DNA from: CAZCWX01 sp964502465
GTDB lineage: Bacteria > Desulfobacterota > Binatia > Bin18
Direction: 5' to 3'
DNA: 38,359 nucleotides
Assembly (NCBI GenBank): GCA_964502465.1
Contig: CAZCWX010000591.1
Span: 1 to 38,359, forward strand
Position numbers and translations under genes: made by a program. Below the pieces are notes generated by a model. It had not been told where the DNA came from, made no database searches, and saw only the letters and a list, made by a program, of their open reading frames with translations. Shown in pieces: positions 7,585-15,912 of the stretch. The first letter of the stretch is position 1; each line of letters starts with the position of its first letter.

Positions 7585-7613
7585 TTGACATTGCCACAAC
7601 GCTCCACTAATAC
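7585..7613 (+). promoter_or_regulatory. Candidate sigma-70-type promoter for cofG
   Basis: TTGACA at 7585-7590 is a perfect -35 box. It is followed by a 17-base spacer and TAATAC at 7608-7613 as a weak -10. The predicted transcript would start near 7620, 27 bases before the cofG GTG. The -10 matches the consensus at only about three of six positions. Confidence 0.4.
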
Positions 7614-7646
7614 TCGGGCAGCCGCTGACAAATACAGGAAATAGTA

Positions 7647-8801
7647 GTGCAACCTCACATTTTTGTGATTCTTGAAAAAGCCTTGGCCGCTCAGCCCCTC
7701 TCCGCTGAGGATGGATATCAACTTGCCCATTGTCCCGATGAGGAAGCACCTGCCCTGCTCGCTGCAGCGGGAACACTCCGCGACCGGCAGAAGGGTCGTA
7801 CGGTCACGTACTCGCGCAAAGTTTTTCTCCCCGTCACGAACCTGTGCCGCGACCGTTGCTCGTATTGTACTTTCCGCAAAGATCCACGAGACCCAGCGGC
7901 GTGGACGATGAGTCCAGACGAGATTCATGAATGGGTCGAGCGGGCACGCAATCAAGGCTGCAAAGAAGCGCTCATGTGTTTGGGCGATAAACCAGAAAAA
8001 GCGTATAGCCAGTATCGCCAAACCCTCGCCAGCTTTGGCCACACAAACACCACGGACTATGTCTACCGTGCCTGCGAAATCGCGCTTTCCTATGGTCTGC
8101 TACCTCATACCAATGCTGGAGTGCTCAGTTACGATGAGATGAAGCAACTGAAGAGCGTGAATGTTAGCCTCGGGCTGATGCTAGAGAACATCAGTCCTCG
8201 TCTGTGCCAGAAAGGCATGCCCCATTTCTCAGCACCAGATAAACACCCAGCCGTGCGTGTTCGCATGCTCCGAGAAGCCGGAGAGCTAGAGATTCCCTTC
8301 ACCACCGGCATCTTGATTGGCATCGGCGAGACCCGAGAAGAGCGGATAGATAGTCTGCTTGCCATCCGCGAGATTCACCGCACGTATGGCCACATCCAGG
8401 AGGTAATTGTCCAAAACTTCCGAGCCAAACCGGACACGCGTATGGCAAACGCTCCGGAGCCGGAAAGCTGGGAGTTAGCAAAGACGATCGCGATTGCCCG
8501 TCTCCTGCTGGGGGGCGAGATGAATGTCCAGGCTCCGCCGAATCTCAGCCCAGACGACCATAAATTCCTCCTCCGAGCAGGGATCAACGATTGGGGGGGT
8601 ATTTCGCCGGTCACCAAAGACTACGTGAATCCTGAAGCCGCATGGCCGCATCTTGAGCAACTGGCGCAGACGTGTCGTGAAGAAGGGTTCGTCCTGCGAG
8701 AGCGGCTGGCCATTTATCCGGAATACATCAACCGTCCTGGATTTCTCTTGCCTGAGTTGCGTCCGCGCACCCAGGAATTGCAAGCGCAGGTCCTCACCTG
8801 A
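7647..8801 (+). CDS. cofG: 7,8-didemethyl-8-hydroxy-5-deazariboflavin synthase, CofG subunit
   Basis: The 384-residue radical SAM protein is one half of FO synthase, which makes the deazaflavin core of coenzyme F420 from tyrosine and a flavin precursor. The cluster motif CRDRCSYC (CxxxCxxC) begins at residue 67 after FLPVTNL. Also seen are ALMCLGDKPE, GLLPHTNAGVLS, TTGILIGIGETREER and VQNFRAKP, all typical of CofG. It starts at GTG 7647; AGGAAA lies upstream. Length matches stand-alone CofG proteins. In actinobacteria CofG and CofH are fused as FbiC, but here they are separate adjacent genes. The gap to cofH is 136 bases and contains short repeats. Confidence 0.96.
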   Translation: MQPHIFVILEKALAAQPLSAEDGYQLAHCPDEEAPALLAAAGTLRDRQKGRTVTYSRKVFLPVTNLCRDRCSYCTFRKDPRDPAAWTMSPDEIHEWVERARNQGCKEALMCLGDKPEKAYSQYRQTLASFGHTNTTDYVYRACEIALSYGLLPHTNAGVLSYDEMKQLKSVNVSLGLMLENISPRLCQKGMPHFSAPDKHPAVRVRMLREAGELEIPFTTGILIGIGETREERIDSLLAIREIHRTYGHIQEVIVQNFRAKPDTRMANAPEPESWELAKTIAIARLLLGGEMNVQAPPNLSPDDHKFLLRAGINDWGGISPVTKDYVNPEAAWPHLEQLAQTCREEGFVLRERLAIYPEYINRPGFLLPELRPRTQELQAQVLT

Positions 8802-8870
8802 GCAAGCCGACAGATTGCACGCTGAGGCAAACAAGAGAAAAACCTGGTACAGCAGCAGAAACAGAATACA

Positions 8871-8918
8871 ACGTAAAACGTAAGGTGCTGGGGAATAACT
8901 CATCACGTTTCACGTTTA
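8871..8918. repeat. Inverted pair of 7-bp repeats between cofG and cofH
   Basis: 8871-8884 is ACGTAAAACGTAAG (two heptamers). 8904-8918 is CACGTTTCACGTTTA, two heptamers of the near-complementary sequence. The two arrays can pair as a stem across about 20 bases. The right arm ends just before the AAGGAG ribosome site of cofH, so a hairpin here could affect cofH translation. Confidence 0.55.
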
Positions 8919-8937
8919 AGAGTAAGGAGATAAAGCC

Positions 8938-10224
8938 GTGGCAACCAATGGGCTTGCCGGTGTCCTCGATCACATTGATCCACAGGTCAGCGCTATCCTC
9001 CATCGCGCTTTAGATGGAGAAGAGATGTCTTGGGCAGAAGGGGTACGGTTGTGTGAGACAAACGGTCCCGATCTGCAGGCGGTCGGTTTCGTTGCAGACG
9101 AAATGCGGCGGCGTCACGTAGGAGATGTGGTCACGTATGTGGTCAATCGCAATATCAATTTTACCAACGTCTGCATTAAGCACTGCACCTTTTGCGCTTT
9201 CAGCCGCGAATACCGCGAAGAGGAAGGCTACTTCCTGCCTCTAGAAGAAATCGTCCGTCGGGCACAGGAAGCCGTCGATATGGGCGCGACCGAGGTGTGC
9301 ATGCAAGCCGGGTTACCGCCCAAAATGGATGGGAACCTCTATATTGACCTGACCCGCGCAGTCAAAAAAGCGCTGCCGGATTTGCACATTCATGCCTTCT
9401 CGCCAGAAGAAGTCCTGTACGGTGCCACCCGCGCAGCGGTCTCGATCCCGCAGTATCTCAAGGAGCTGAAAGTCGCGGGGCTTGGCACGCTCCCTGGTAC
9501 TTCGGCCGAAGTGCTCGACCAGGAAATCCGGGATCTCATTGCACCGGGGCGGATCACCACCAAACAATGGATCGAGGTGATCACAACAGCTCACAGCCTC
9601 GGGATCCCGACCACCTCAACGATCATGTATGGTCATGTCGAAACCCCAGTCCACTGGGTCAAACATATGAACCTGCTCCGCGATATCCAAAAAGAAACGC
9701 AGGGATTCACCGAGTTCGTTCCCCTTTCTTTGATTCATCAGGAAGCCCCGATGTACCAGCACAAGTTAGTGAAAAATGTGCGCCCAGGCGCTACTGGTGC
9801 CGAAGTGGTGAAGATGCATGCCATTGCCCGACTCATGCTCGGTCCAACGTTTCGCAACATTCAGTCGTCGTGGGTGAAAGAAGGCCCCAAGCTCGCCCAG
9901 TATCTTCTTACCGTTGGTGCGAATGACCTTGGCGGCACCCTCATCAATGAAAGCATTTCGACGTCAGCTGGCGCCCAGTATGGGCAACTCGTCCCTCCCA
10001 AAGAATTACGTCGCTTGATTCGTGACCTTGAACGTACGCCAGCAGAGCGCACGACCACGTACAGACTCCACAAAGTGTATAGTGGAGACGACGAAGAACT
10101 GAGCCCGCTCGACCTGGTCGACAATCCGGATGAACGATTTGGTTCGTACCGAAAACTCGCGACTTCGTCCCAGTTCCGCTACGTCCACCCGTTTGAGCGC
10201 GAGAAACAGCATGCATCACATTGA
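8938..10224 (+). CDS. cofH: 5-amino-6-(D-ribitylamino)uracil-L-tyrosine 4-hydroxyphenyl transferase CofH
   Basis: The 428-residue radical SAM enzyme is the second half of FO synthase. It joins the hydroxybenzyl part of tyrosine to aminoribitylaminouracil. The cluster motif CIKHCTFCAF follows NINFTNV (about residues 79-88). TEVCMQAGLPPKMDG, HAFSPEEVLYGA, LPGTSAEVLDQ, TSTIMYGHVET and the C-terminal GANDLGGTLINESIS are family hallmarks. Start GTG 8938 has AAGGAG nine bases upstream. The usual length is about 370-400, so this one has a modest C-terminal extension. It lies between cofG and cofD on the same strand. Confidence 0.96.
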   Translation: MATNGLAGVLDHIDPQVSAILHRALDGEEMSWAEGVRLCETNGPDLQAVGFVADEMRRRHVGDVVTYVVNRNINFTNVCIKHCTFCAFSREYREEEGYFLPLEEIVRRAQEAVDMGATEVCMQAGLPPKMDGNLYIDLTRAVKKALPDLHIHAFSPEEVLYGATRAAVSIPQYLKELKVAGLGTLPGTSAEVLDQEIRDLIAPGRITTKQWIEVITTAHSLGIPTTSTIMYGHVETPVHWVKHMNLLRDIQKETQGFTEFVPLSLIHQEAPMYQHKLVKNVRPGATGAEVVKMHAIARLMLGPTFRNIQSSWVKEGPKLAQYLLTVGANDLGGTLINESISTSAGAQYGQLVPPKELRRLIRDLERTPAERTTTYRLHKVYSGDDEELSPLDLVDNPDERFGSYRKLATSSQFRYVHPFEREKQHASH

Positions 10225-10282
10225 ATGAGTAAGGGTGCGGCCTCACGTGCCCTTACCTACGACTGTGTTACTCTCACTGGAC

Positions 10283-11257
10283 ATGAACGTAACTGCCCTG
10301 GCTGGGGGCGTTGGCGCTGCCCGTTTCCTGCGCGGATTAGCGCGCGTTATCGATCCTGCCCGTTTATGTGTGATCGTCAATACGGGTGACGACGAAGAGT
10401 TTTTCGGCCTCCATGTTTCTCCGGATCTCGATACCGTCACCTATACGCTGGCCGGAGCGGTTGACCATAGCAAAGGATGGGGACTACCGGAAGAAACCTT
10501 TCGTTGTCTGACCGCCTTGGGGCGGTACTATCCCGATACATGGTTTGGTCTCGGAGATGCCGATTTGGCCACGCACCTTTTTCGTACGCAGCAACTCCGC
10601 CAAGGGAAATCCTTAAGTGAGGCAACTGCTGCTATTGCCCATGCCTGGGGCGTGCAAGCCACCCTGCTCCCTATGAGCAATGCTTCGGTGCGCACGGTTG
10701 TCCACACCGAAGCCGGGCCATTACCGTTTCAGGAATACTTTGTCAAAGGACGGGGCGAAGGACAAGTGAAAAAGGTTGAGTTGCGTGGTCTTCCCTCTGC
10801 CACCCCGGCCCCTGGCGTATGTGCAGCGATCAGGACTGCAGATCTGGTTATCCTTCCTCCGAGCAACCCCATCGTCAGTATTGGTCCGATTCTCGCTCTC
10901 CCTGGAGTACGACAGGCGCTGCAGGAAACAACCGCGCCGATCGTCGCTGTCAGCCCTCTGGTCGCCGGCAAACCGATTAAAGGCCCGGCAGATCGTCTAC
11001 TTAGCGGGTTGGGCATCGAGGTTTCGGCCGCAGGCGTTGCCAGTCTATACCGTGATTTTCTTGACATCTTCGTGATTGACATTCAGGATGCTGACCAGCG
11101 CGAACGGCTCGAGCAAGAAAGGCTGACCGTTCTGGTCACCGAGACAATCATGAGTGATGTGGAGAAATCAGTAGCACTTGCACGGGTTGTCGTCGAACAC
11201 AGCCAGAAAAAGAAAAACGAAAGGGAGAAACAGAGAAAGGGGGAAACAGAGCAATAG
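10283..11257 (+). CDS. cofD: 2-phospho-L-lactate (or phosphoenolpyruvate) transferase CofD
   Basis: The 324-residue enzyme transfers a phospholactyl-type group from an activated guanosine donor to FO, making F420-0 or its dehydro form. The start ATG 10283 gives MNVTALAGGVGAARFLRG, the family's nucleotide-binding N-terminus. NTGDDEEFFGLHVSPDLDTV follows, then the segments LPMSNASVRT, LILP.SNPIVSIGPIL and VSPLVAGKPIKGPAD. GTG 10235 would add 16 residues and is less likely. The last 15 codons are a lysine/glutamate tail made by two near-identical 16-base units (11221-11236 and 11237-11252), an odd extension beyond the domain. No cofC/fbiD (donor guanylyltransferase) is in the window. It sits between cofH and cofE. 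Confidence 0.95.
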   Translation: MNVTALAGGVGAARFLRGLARVIDPARLCVIVNTGDDEEFFGLHVSPDLDTVTYTLAGAVDHSKGWGLPEETFRCLTALGRYYPDTWFGLGDADLATHLFRTQQLRQGKSLSEATAAIAHAWGVQATLLPMSNASVRTVVHTEAGPLPFQEYFVKGRGEGQVKKVELRGLPSATPAPGVCAAIRTADLVILPPSNPIVSIGPILALPGVRQALQETTAPIVAVSPLVAGKPIKGPADRLLSGLGIEVSAAGVASLYRDFLDIFVIDIQDADQRERLEQERLTVLVTETIMSDVEKSVALARVVVEHSQKKKNEREKQRKGETEQ

Positions 11258-11333
11258 TTTTTATTCTCCCATGCACCGCTTCTCCGATTCTTACAGCAAA
11301 ATTGTACGGTCAAACAGCAAGACGAGTAACCTC

Positions 11334-12086
11334 ATGAGCACCATCGCGATCATTCCCATCCCCGGCATCCCACAGATTCAACCTGGTGATGACCTCCCTT
11401 CACTGCTGCTTGATGCAATCGACCGCGCTAAGGTTGGGCTGAAGAGCGACGATATCCTGGTCGTCTGTCAAAAGGTCGTCTCGAAAGCTGAAGGCGCAGT
11501 CATAGACCTGAAAACCATAGACCCCTCCCTTTTCGCCCAGCACATTGCTGCCCTGTGGGATAAAGATCCCCGTGTCGTTGAGGTTGTGCTCCGTCAGAGC
11601 AGTCGCATTATCCGTATGAAAAACGGCGTGGTCATCACCGAGACCAAGCAGGGTTGGGTCTGCGCAAATTCTGGTGTGGATGAGTCAAACAGTCTCGGAG
11701 ACGACATCATCATTGTCCTCCCTCAGGACCCAGACGCGTCCGCCCGGAATATGCGTGTTGCGATACAAGAGCGTCGGGGAATCCTCATTGGTGTTATTAT
11801 CACCGATACCTTCGGCAGACCCTGGCGTGATGGACTTGTGGAGTTTGCCCTCGGGGTTTCCGGCTTCGAACCGCTGTTGGATTTACGTGGTACGTCTGAT
11901 CTCCAAGGGAAAGAGTTGCACCACACGGTGGTCGCCGTAGCCGACGAGCTTGCGGCTGCGGCAGGTTTAGTTATGGAGAAAGGAGCAGCGGTCCCTGCGG
12001 TGATCATTCGTGGATATCATTTCATTCCAGCCGAAGGCAGCGGCAAAAAACTGATTCGCCCGGCGGATGCAGACTTGTTTCGCTAA
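11334..12086 (+). CDS. cofE: Coenzyme F420-0:L-glutamate ligase CofE
   Basis: The 250-residue protein adds gamma-linked glutamates to F420-0 using GTP. Start ATG 11334 reads MSTIAIIPIPGIPQIQPGDD; the frame is open farther upstream but that part is not protein-like. Family features: LVVCQKVVSKAEG, RMKNGVVITETKQGWVCANSGVDESN and VIITDTFGRPWRDG, followed by ALGVSGFEPLLDLRG. Length is that of a stand-alone CofE (about 245-260), so it lacks the FMN-dependent reductase domain that actinobacterial FbiB carries at its C-terminus. If the intermediate is dehydro-F420-0, a separate reductase would be needed. It closes the cof cluster. Confidence 0.95.
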   Translation: MSTIAIIPIPGIPQIQPGDDLPSLLLDAIDRAKVGLKSDDILVVCQKVVSKAEGAVIDLKTIDPSLFAQHIAALWDKDPRVVEVVLRQSSRIIRMKNGVVITETKQGWVCANSGVDESNSLGDDIIIVLPQDPDASARNMRVAIQERRGILIGVIITDTFGRPWRDGLVEFALGVSGFEPLLDLRGTSDLQGKELHHTVVAVADELAAAAGLVMEKGAAVPAVIIRGYHFIPAEGSGKKLIRPADADLFR

Positions 12087-12136
12087 CAAGAGCAAGGAGG
12101 AGATATTTCCTCTGACCCATTCTGGTGGCTTAGTGG

Positions 12137-12431
12137 ATGAAGAAACAGGACACAGGCATGGGAGTACCGCAGACAACACCACAATCGGAACAATCGGAGG
12201 ACCATCTTGCCGCTGAGCTCGCAAGTCATGGTCTGCGTGCTACGCGCCAGCGTATGGCCATTCTCAGGCTTTTGCGCCGTCTATCACTCATCCTACGGCT
12301 ATTGTGCTTTGCACCGCCATGTTCTTCAAGAACATCCAAACATTAGCCGGAAAACAGTGTATGAGGTGCTGGATTCCCTCCGCCGCATCCTCCCATTTGA
12401 ACAGCGCGTCACTGGAGAGCGTGGACAATAA
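12137..12431 (+). pseudogene. Fur-family metalloregulator remnant, frameshifted and truncated
   Basis: From ATG 12137 the frame encodes AAELASHGLRATRQRMAILR, the opening helix-turn of Fur/PerR proteins, up to about 12280. The homologous reading then shifts to a second frame (SITHPTAIVL) and to a third (LHRHVLQEHPNISRKTVYEV), the recognition helix. It stops at TAA 12429-12431 soon after VLDSL. The whole C-terminal dimerisation and metal-binding domain (about 60 residues) is missing. Two frame changes plus truncation make this a dead gene. Its position between the cof genes and the metallophosphoesterase does not show what it regulated. Confidence 0.75.
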
Positions 12432-12441
12432 GGAGTGAGCC

Positions 12442-13527
12442 ATGAAGAGCGGCCCCAAAATCACCCAATCCATCAAGTACACCAGCGTCGAGACCAAGTA
12501 CTATAAAGAACGCCAATCTCTCTTCGAGAGCCTGCAGCGGCTTGATCGCCGGGCGTTCATGAAAGTATCGCTGGCCGCGGTGGGAGCAGCCGTGGCCAAT
12601 AGCGTGCAATTCCATCCGTTTTCTTTCCAGCCGGTGCGTGTTACGCAGGCCGCAGGCATTGAGCCCTTCCGGTTTGCGTATATCTCGGATTCTCACCTCT
12701 ACGAACGCGAGTTGAACGACCGCTTCGTTCGTGCACTGTTCCGTGCCGTTGATGACGTCAATATTATGGACCCGCAACCTGATTTTATTCTCTATGGTGG
12801 TGATCTTGCCCAGCTTGGTCAGGAGAAAGAACTGGAACTCGGCGCTGAGATCTTAAAGAACGTGAAAGCGCCAGTCCGGATGATGGTGGGTGAGCACGAT
12901 TGGTTTCTCGATATGGGAGAGAAATGGCGCGCGCTGTTCGGTGAGCCCACCTACTCGTTTGACCATAAAGGGGTGCATTTCGTGGTGCTCAACAGCATTC
13001 TCGAAGACGACTTTTGGACTGCACGGGGCATAACCCCGATGGAACGCATACTCACGGTCGCTGGACTCGATAATGGGATTCAAGGCCGCTTCAAGGTCGG
13101 CGATGAGCAACGCGAGTGGTTGAAGAAGGACCTCGAACCGCTTGCCGATACTACCCCGATCATTGTGTTCTCCCATTCGCCGCTCTACAAATACTATAAG
13201 CCCTGGAATTTCTGGACCGATGACGCTGACGAGATTCAAGCGATTCTCAAGCGCTTTGATCACGTAGCAGTCGTGCACGGCCACACCCATCAACTGCTGA
13301 CAAATCGGATCGGTAATATCCATTTCCACGGCATGTTGTCAACGGCGTGGCCATGGCCGTATGCCCCAGAGGGGCTGCCCGAACTCACGGTCCAGATGAA
13401 TCGCGCTGATCCATTTGACCCAAACGACGGCTGCGGAGACGGCAGTTGTCAGATCCTCGACGACGGATTGGTCGATAAGGTGTACAATCTGTGGAATCGC
13501 AATCCGGTCACCGTGAGCCGTACCTAA
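12442..13527 (+). CDS. Tat-exported metallophosphoesterase
   Basis: The 361-residue protein starts at ATG 12442 with AAGGAG seven bases upstream. A twin-arginine signal (LDRRAFMKVSLAAVGAAVA) spans about residues 34-52, unusually far from the start. Calcineurin-like phosphoesterase motifs follow: ISDSH at 81-85, GGDL at 119-122, GEHD at 150-153 in place of the usual GNHD, SHSPLY, and GHTH near 280. It should act outside the cytoplasmic membrane, hydrolysing phosphoester bonds with two metals. After its TAA (13525-13527) the same frame stays open and becomes a c-type cytochrome domain, so the two may once have been a single protein. Confidence 0.88.
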   Translation: MKSGPKITQSIKYTSVETKYYKERQSLFESLQRLDRRAFMKVSLAAVGAAVANSVQFHPFSFQPVRVTQAAGIEPFRFAYISDSHLYERELNDRFVRALFRAVDDVNIMDPQPDFILYGGDLAQLGQEKELELGAEILKNVKAPVRMMVGEHDWFLDMGEKWRALFGEPTYSFDHKGVHFVVLNSILEDDFWTARGITPMERILTVAGLDNGIQGRFKVGDEQREWLKKDLEPLADTTPIIVFSHSPLYKYYKPWNFWTDDADEIQAILKRFDHVAVVHGHTHQLLTNRIGNIHFHGMLSTAWPWPYAPEGLPELTVQMNRADPFDPNDGCGDGSCQILDDGLVDKVYNLWNRNPVTVSRT

Positions 13528-13638
13528 GAGAAACAGGAATCCAGCACGAGTGAAGAAGAATCGATCAACGTCCAACTGTGTGACGGAGAAACCACCACGA
13601 CAGTCCCCGCAGGCACAGAGCGCACCCGAGAGAATGGG

Positions 13639-14124
13639 GTGAAGATTGCAGAGGCGCTGATGTCACAATGGCGGCGCAATCACCCCGATGCGAACTGGGT
13701 CGAGCAAGAACAAGAGAAAACATATGCTTGTGCCGCCCATGACAACCGCGCGCTTGTGGGAAGAGGACAGGGGCAAATATACGGGAAGATCACCGAACTG
13801 GACGTGCTCACCTGGGAACGAGAAACGGTCAAATTTGCCACTGAGGGGTCGCTGGTTTTCCATAGCGGCGATGAACTCGGCAGTCAGATCGCGGTCTCCT
13901 GCAATCTGTGTCACCCCGACGCCGCCAATACGCACCCAGAGACCTATCCCAAGTTCCAAATACAGCTCGGGCGCGTCGCGTTACTCCGCGATATGATTAA
14001 CTGGTGCATCGAGCATCCAGTCCGTGGCCAGGTGCTCGATGCGGACGACCCAAAGATGCGCGCTCTGGAAGCGTACATCTATGCCCAGCGCAAAGGGCAA
14101 GAGTTGGCTTACGGAAAACGTTGA
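13639..14124 (+). CDS. c-type cytochrome domain protein, N-terminus probably lost or fused upstream
   Basis: From GTG 13639 it encodes 161 residues with one heme site CNLCH (C88, C91, H92) in AVSCNLCHPDAANTHPETYP. It continues LGRVALLRDMINWCIEHPVRG, a cytochrome c pattern seen in thiosulfate-dehydrogenase/SoxA-like families. No signal peptide is present at this start, yet c-type heme attachment needs export. The same frame is open back to 13528 (37 codons), and that stretch looks conserved (INVQLCDGE...VPAGTERTRENG). It is separated from the Tat-exported metallophosphoesterase only by TAA 13525-13527. It is either a start-less pseudogene, the second half of a broken fusion, or expressed by readthrough. 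Confidence 0.65.
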   Translation: MKIAEALMSQWRRNHPDANWVEQEQEKTYACAAHDNRALVGRGQGQIYGKITELDVLTWERETVKFATEGSLVFHSGDELGSQIAVSCNLCHPDAANTHPETYPKFQIQLGRVALLRDMINWCIEHPVRGQVLDADDPKMRALEAYIYAQRKGQELAYGKR

Positions 14125-14163
14125 TCTTCTGAAACTGTAAAAACTTGGGTTTTTCCCTTTTCA

Positions 14164-14430
14164 TCAGGGAGGCTCGGGCAGGGCAACGACCACGGTCTGC
14201 ACACCATATTTCTCTTGTACGGCTTGCTCGATTTCGACGATACGATCCTGCACGGTGAGCCGCTCCTCGGGCGGCATCGGCACATACGCCCAGAGATGAA
14301 TATCTTCTCCTTCGATGGGCTCACAGGGCACGAGGCGCACCTGAGGGAACTCTTTCTGGATGGTCAGAATCAGCTCGGCCGTGGCAAGCCCCACGGCAGT
14401 TGCGGCTGGAGGGTGAATAACCTGTGCCAT
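14164..14430 (-). CDS. Small conserved-looking hypothetical protein
   Basis: Starting at ATG 14430 (MAQVIHPPAATA), 88 residues. The pattern is helix (TAVGLATAELILTIQKEF), strand (QVRLVPCEPI), an acidic turn (EGEDIHLWAYVP), a helix with paired charges, and a final strand (VQTVVVALPEPP). This alternating alpha/beta pattern resembles small proteins found beside nuclease or toxin-type genes in environmental genomes, but I cannot name a family. It lies downstream of the Uma2 gene on the same strand, about 535 bases away, with a REP-like element between. A longer frame upstream (TTG 14469) starts immediately after a stop and is less likely. Confidence 0.5.
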   Translation of the reverse strand: MAQVIHPPAATAVGLATAELILTIQKEFPQVRLVPCEPIEGEDIHLWAYVPMPPEERLTVQDRIVEIEQAVQEKYGVQTVVVALPEPP

Positions 14431-14561
14431 ATCGCTACTCTCACAGTGCCCACCCGGTGTGGTGAGCAATTATTTGGAGCAATTCCCGTACAGATCCTTC
14501 GCGTTTGCCCAGCGACGTGCTTGTTCGGCCGCGTCCATTGGGAAAAAACATAGTGAGATAA

Positions 14562-14629
14562 ACTCAGGGCAAGCTCTGAGCGGAGCCGAAGCCTGCCCTG
14601 AGCCCGGTCGAAGGGGGCTCAGAATGACA
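14562..14629. repeat. REP-like element, TCAGAATGACA family
   Basis: ACTCAGGGCAAGCTCTGAGC and CCTGCCCTGAGC share inverted segments, ending in GGGGGCTCAGAATGACA. The tail is the same as the right end of the element at 16744-16835. This is a widespread intergenic palindrome type. The rest of the 14431-14965 gap shows no gene I can support. Confidence 0.6.
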
Positions 14630-14965
14630 CACAAAACGCAGTTTATAGCCGCACAAAGTATATCAGGTGACCACCGAGCGCATTCCCTTTTTCACAATGT
14701 GGCGATCGAATCTGTCACCTTTGCGCATCGCCAGACTGCTCAGGGTCTCTCTACTCTGTATGGTCTTCTCACCAACGATTTACTCACCGCTGCTGTCGTG
14801 CAGGCTTTGGGGCCGGCTGACATAGCCTCCAATGATCCAGACCTCTCTGTTGTGCCTGGTCTGACGATCTGGCGTCCTCAACCGTGCGTCGAGCGCTTCG
14901 GCAACGGACAACGCTCGAACTGCTCCTTGTTTGTGTGTTCGGGTTTCTTTGGTGCAGCTTTCCAG

Positions 14966-15655
14966 TCAGTGTGCTGACTCAAGGTGCTCTTTGTGTTGAC
15001 GCGCCCACTCTTGCACGTTGCGGAACCACACCGTGCGCTTCAGCGTCTGGCCGTCTTCAAGAAATCGGGTAATGACCTGCCCAGTGAGACTGGGTAATAC
15101 GCTGCTCGCCTCCTGGGCAAGGTACTCCCCGTGTTCGAGGGTGAAAAGTGTCAGGGTGGTCCCATCGTAACGCCACACTTCTGGAATACCGACCTGCGCA
15201 TAGAGGGGAAACTTGTTGAGAGACGGGCTGCTCACGTCAATCTCAATGACCAAGTCCGGCGGGGGGTCTACGGTGAGATCAATCTCTTTTTTCCCCCTGA
15301 TCTGCTCTACATTGTGCACATAGAAACAGGTGTCAGGCTCAAACCCACGGGCAAGGTCTGCACGTTTAAAGGTCGTCGAGCCGGCATTCTCGAAATCGAT
15401 GTCCAGTTCGGCTGCAATCACCTCAAACAATGTCTGGAGGAGGCGGTTCGCCTTTTCATGCGCATAAGACAGCACCATGATCTCTAACACCCCCTGGTCA
15501 TAGGCAAAATGGGCTGCGTGGCTGTCGTGGAAGTCCGCCAGGAGCCGTTCATACGTTGCCCAACTCACTCCATGCAGAATGAGGCGCTGCCCCGTCGTCT
15601 CAGGTAGGGACGCGTGGCGTGATTCTGCAAGATCTCTTTCCTGAGCTGTGTGCAT
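14966..15655 (-). CDS. Uma2-family (DUF820) putative restriction-endonuclease-like protein
   Basis: The 229-residue protein starts at ATG 15655 (MHTAQERDLAES); the frame opens nine codons earlier without a better start. Uma2 features of the PD-(D/E)XK fold: YERLLADFHDSHAAHFAYDQG, EIMVLSYAHEKAN, then FEPDTCFYV with a candidate catalytic Asp, PPPDLVIEIDVSS with the acidic pair, and YAQVGIPEVWRYDG. The family is very abundant in cyanobacteria and uncultured phyla and often linked to mobile regions. Its activity is poorly known, and an endonuclease role is inferred from the fold. REP-like elements flank it on both sides. Confidence 0.87.
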   Translation of the reverse strand: MHTAQERDLAESRHASLPETTGQRLILHGVSWATYERLLADFHDSHAAHFAYDQGVLEIMVLSYAHEKANRLLQTLFEVIAAELDIDFENAGSTTFKRADLARGFEPDTCFYVHNVEQIRGKKEIDLTVDPPPDLVIEIDVSSPSLNKFPLYAQVGIPEVWRYDGTTLTLFTLEHGEYLAQEASSVLPSLTGQVITRFLEDGQTLKRTVWFRNVQEWARQHKEHLESAH

Positions 15656-15912
15656 ACACTCTCCTCTTTGCCTGGAGAGCATACCAGAAGTGAGCAGCAG
15701 GGGGGAGAGCCCGACCGAAAGAATGATAGATGCTCCCAGGATCTGCTACACAGAAAGGACGAGTCAGCACGTAGGATTCTCCCGCTGTCGTTCCTTGACG
15801 ACAATTACTGTCCCTTTTCCCTTATGAGGGGTTGGGAAAAGACTATCATTCTTACAGGCTTGAGGCCAACTCCAGATTCATGCTTAGAAAAGTTGCAGTA
15901 AGAGGTTGGTCT

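Noticed and set aside
14470..14538. 22-codon minus-strand frame starting MDAAEQARRWANAKD
   Set aside because: Protein-like but very short, with no clear ribosome site. It lies in the same frame as the small unknown gene, separated by a stop. Kept only as a note.
14459..14977. Plus-strand open frame of 172 codons
   Set aside because: It reads straight through a REP-like palindrome (giving the tell-tale ACPEPGRR peptide) and has no ribosome site or recognisable domain.
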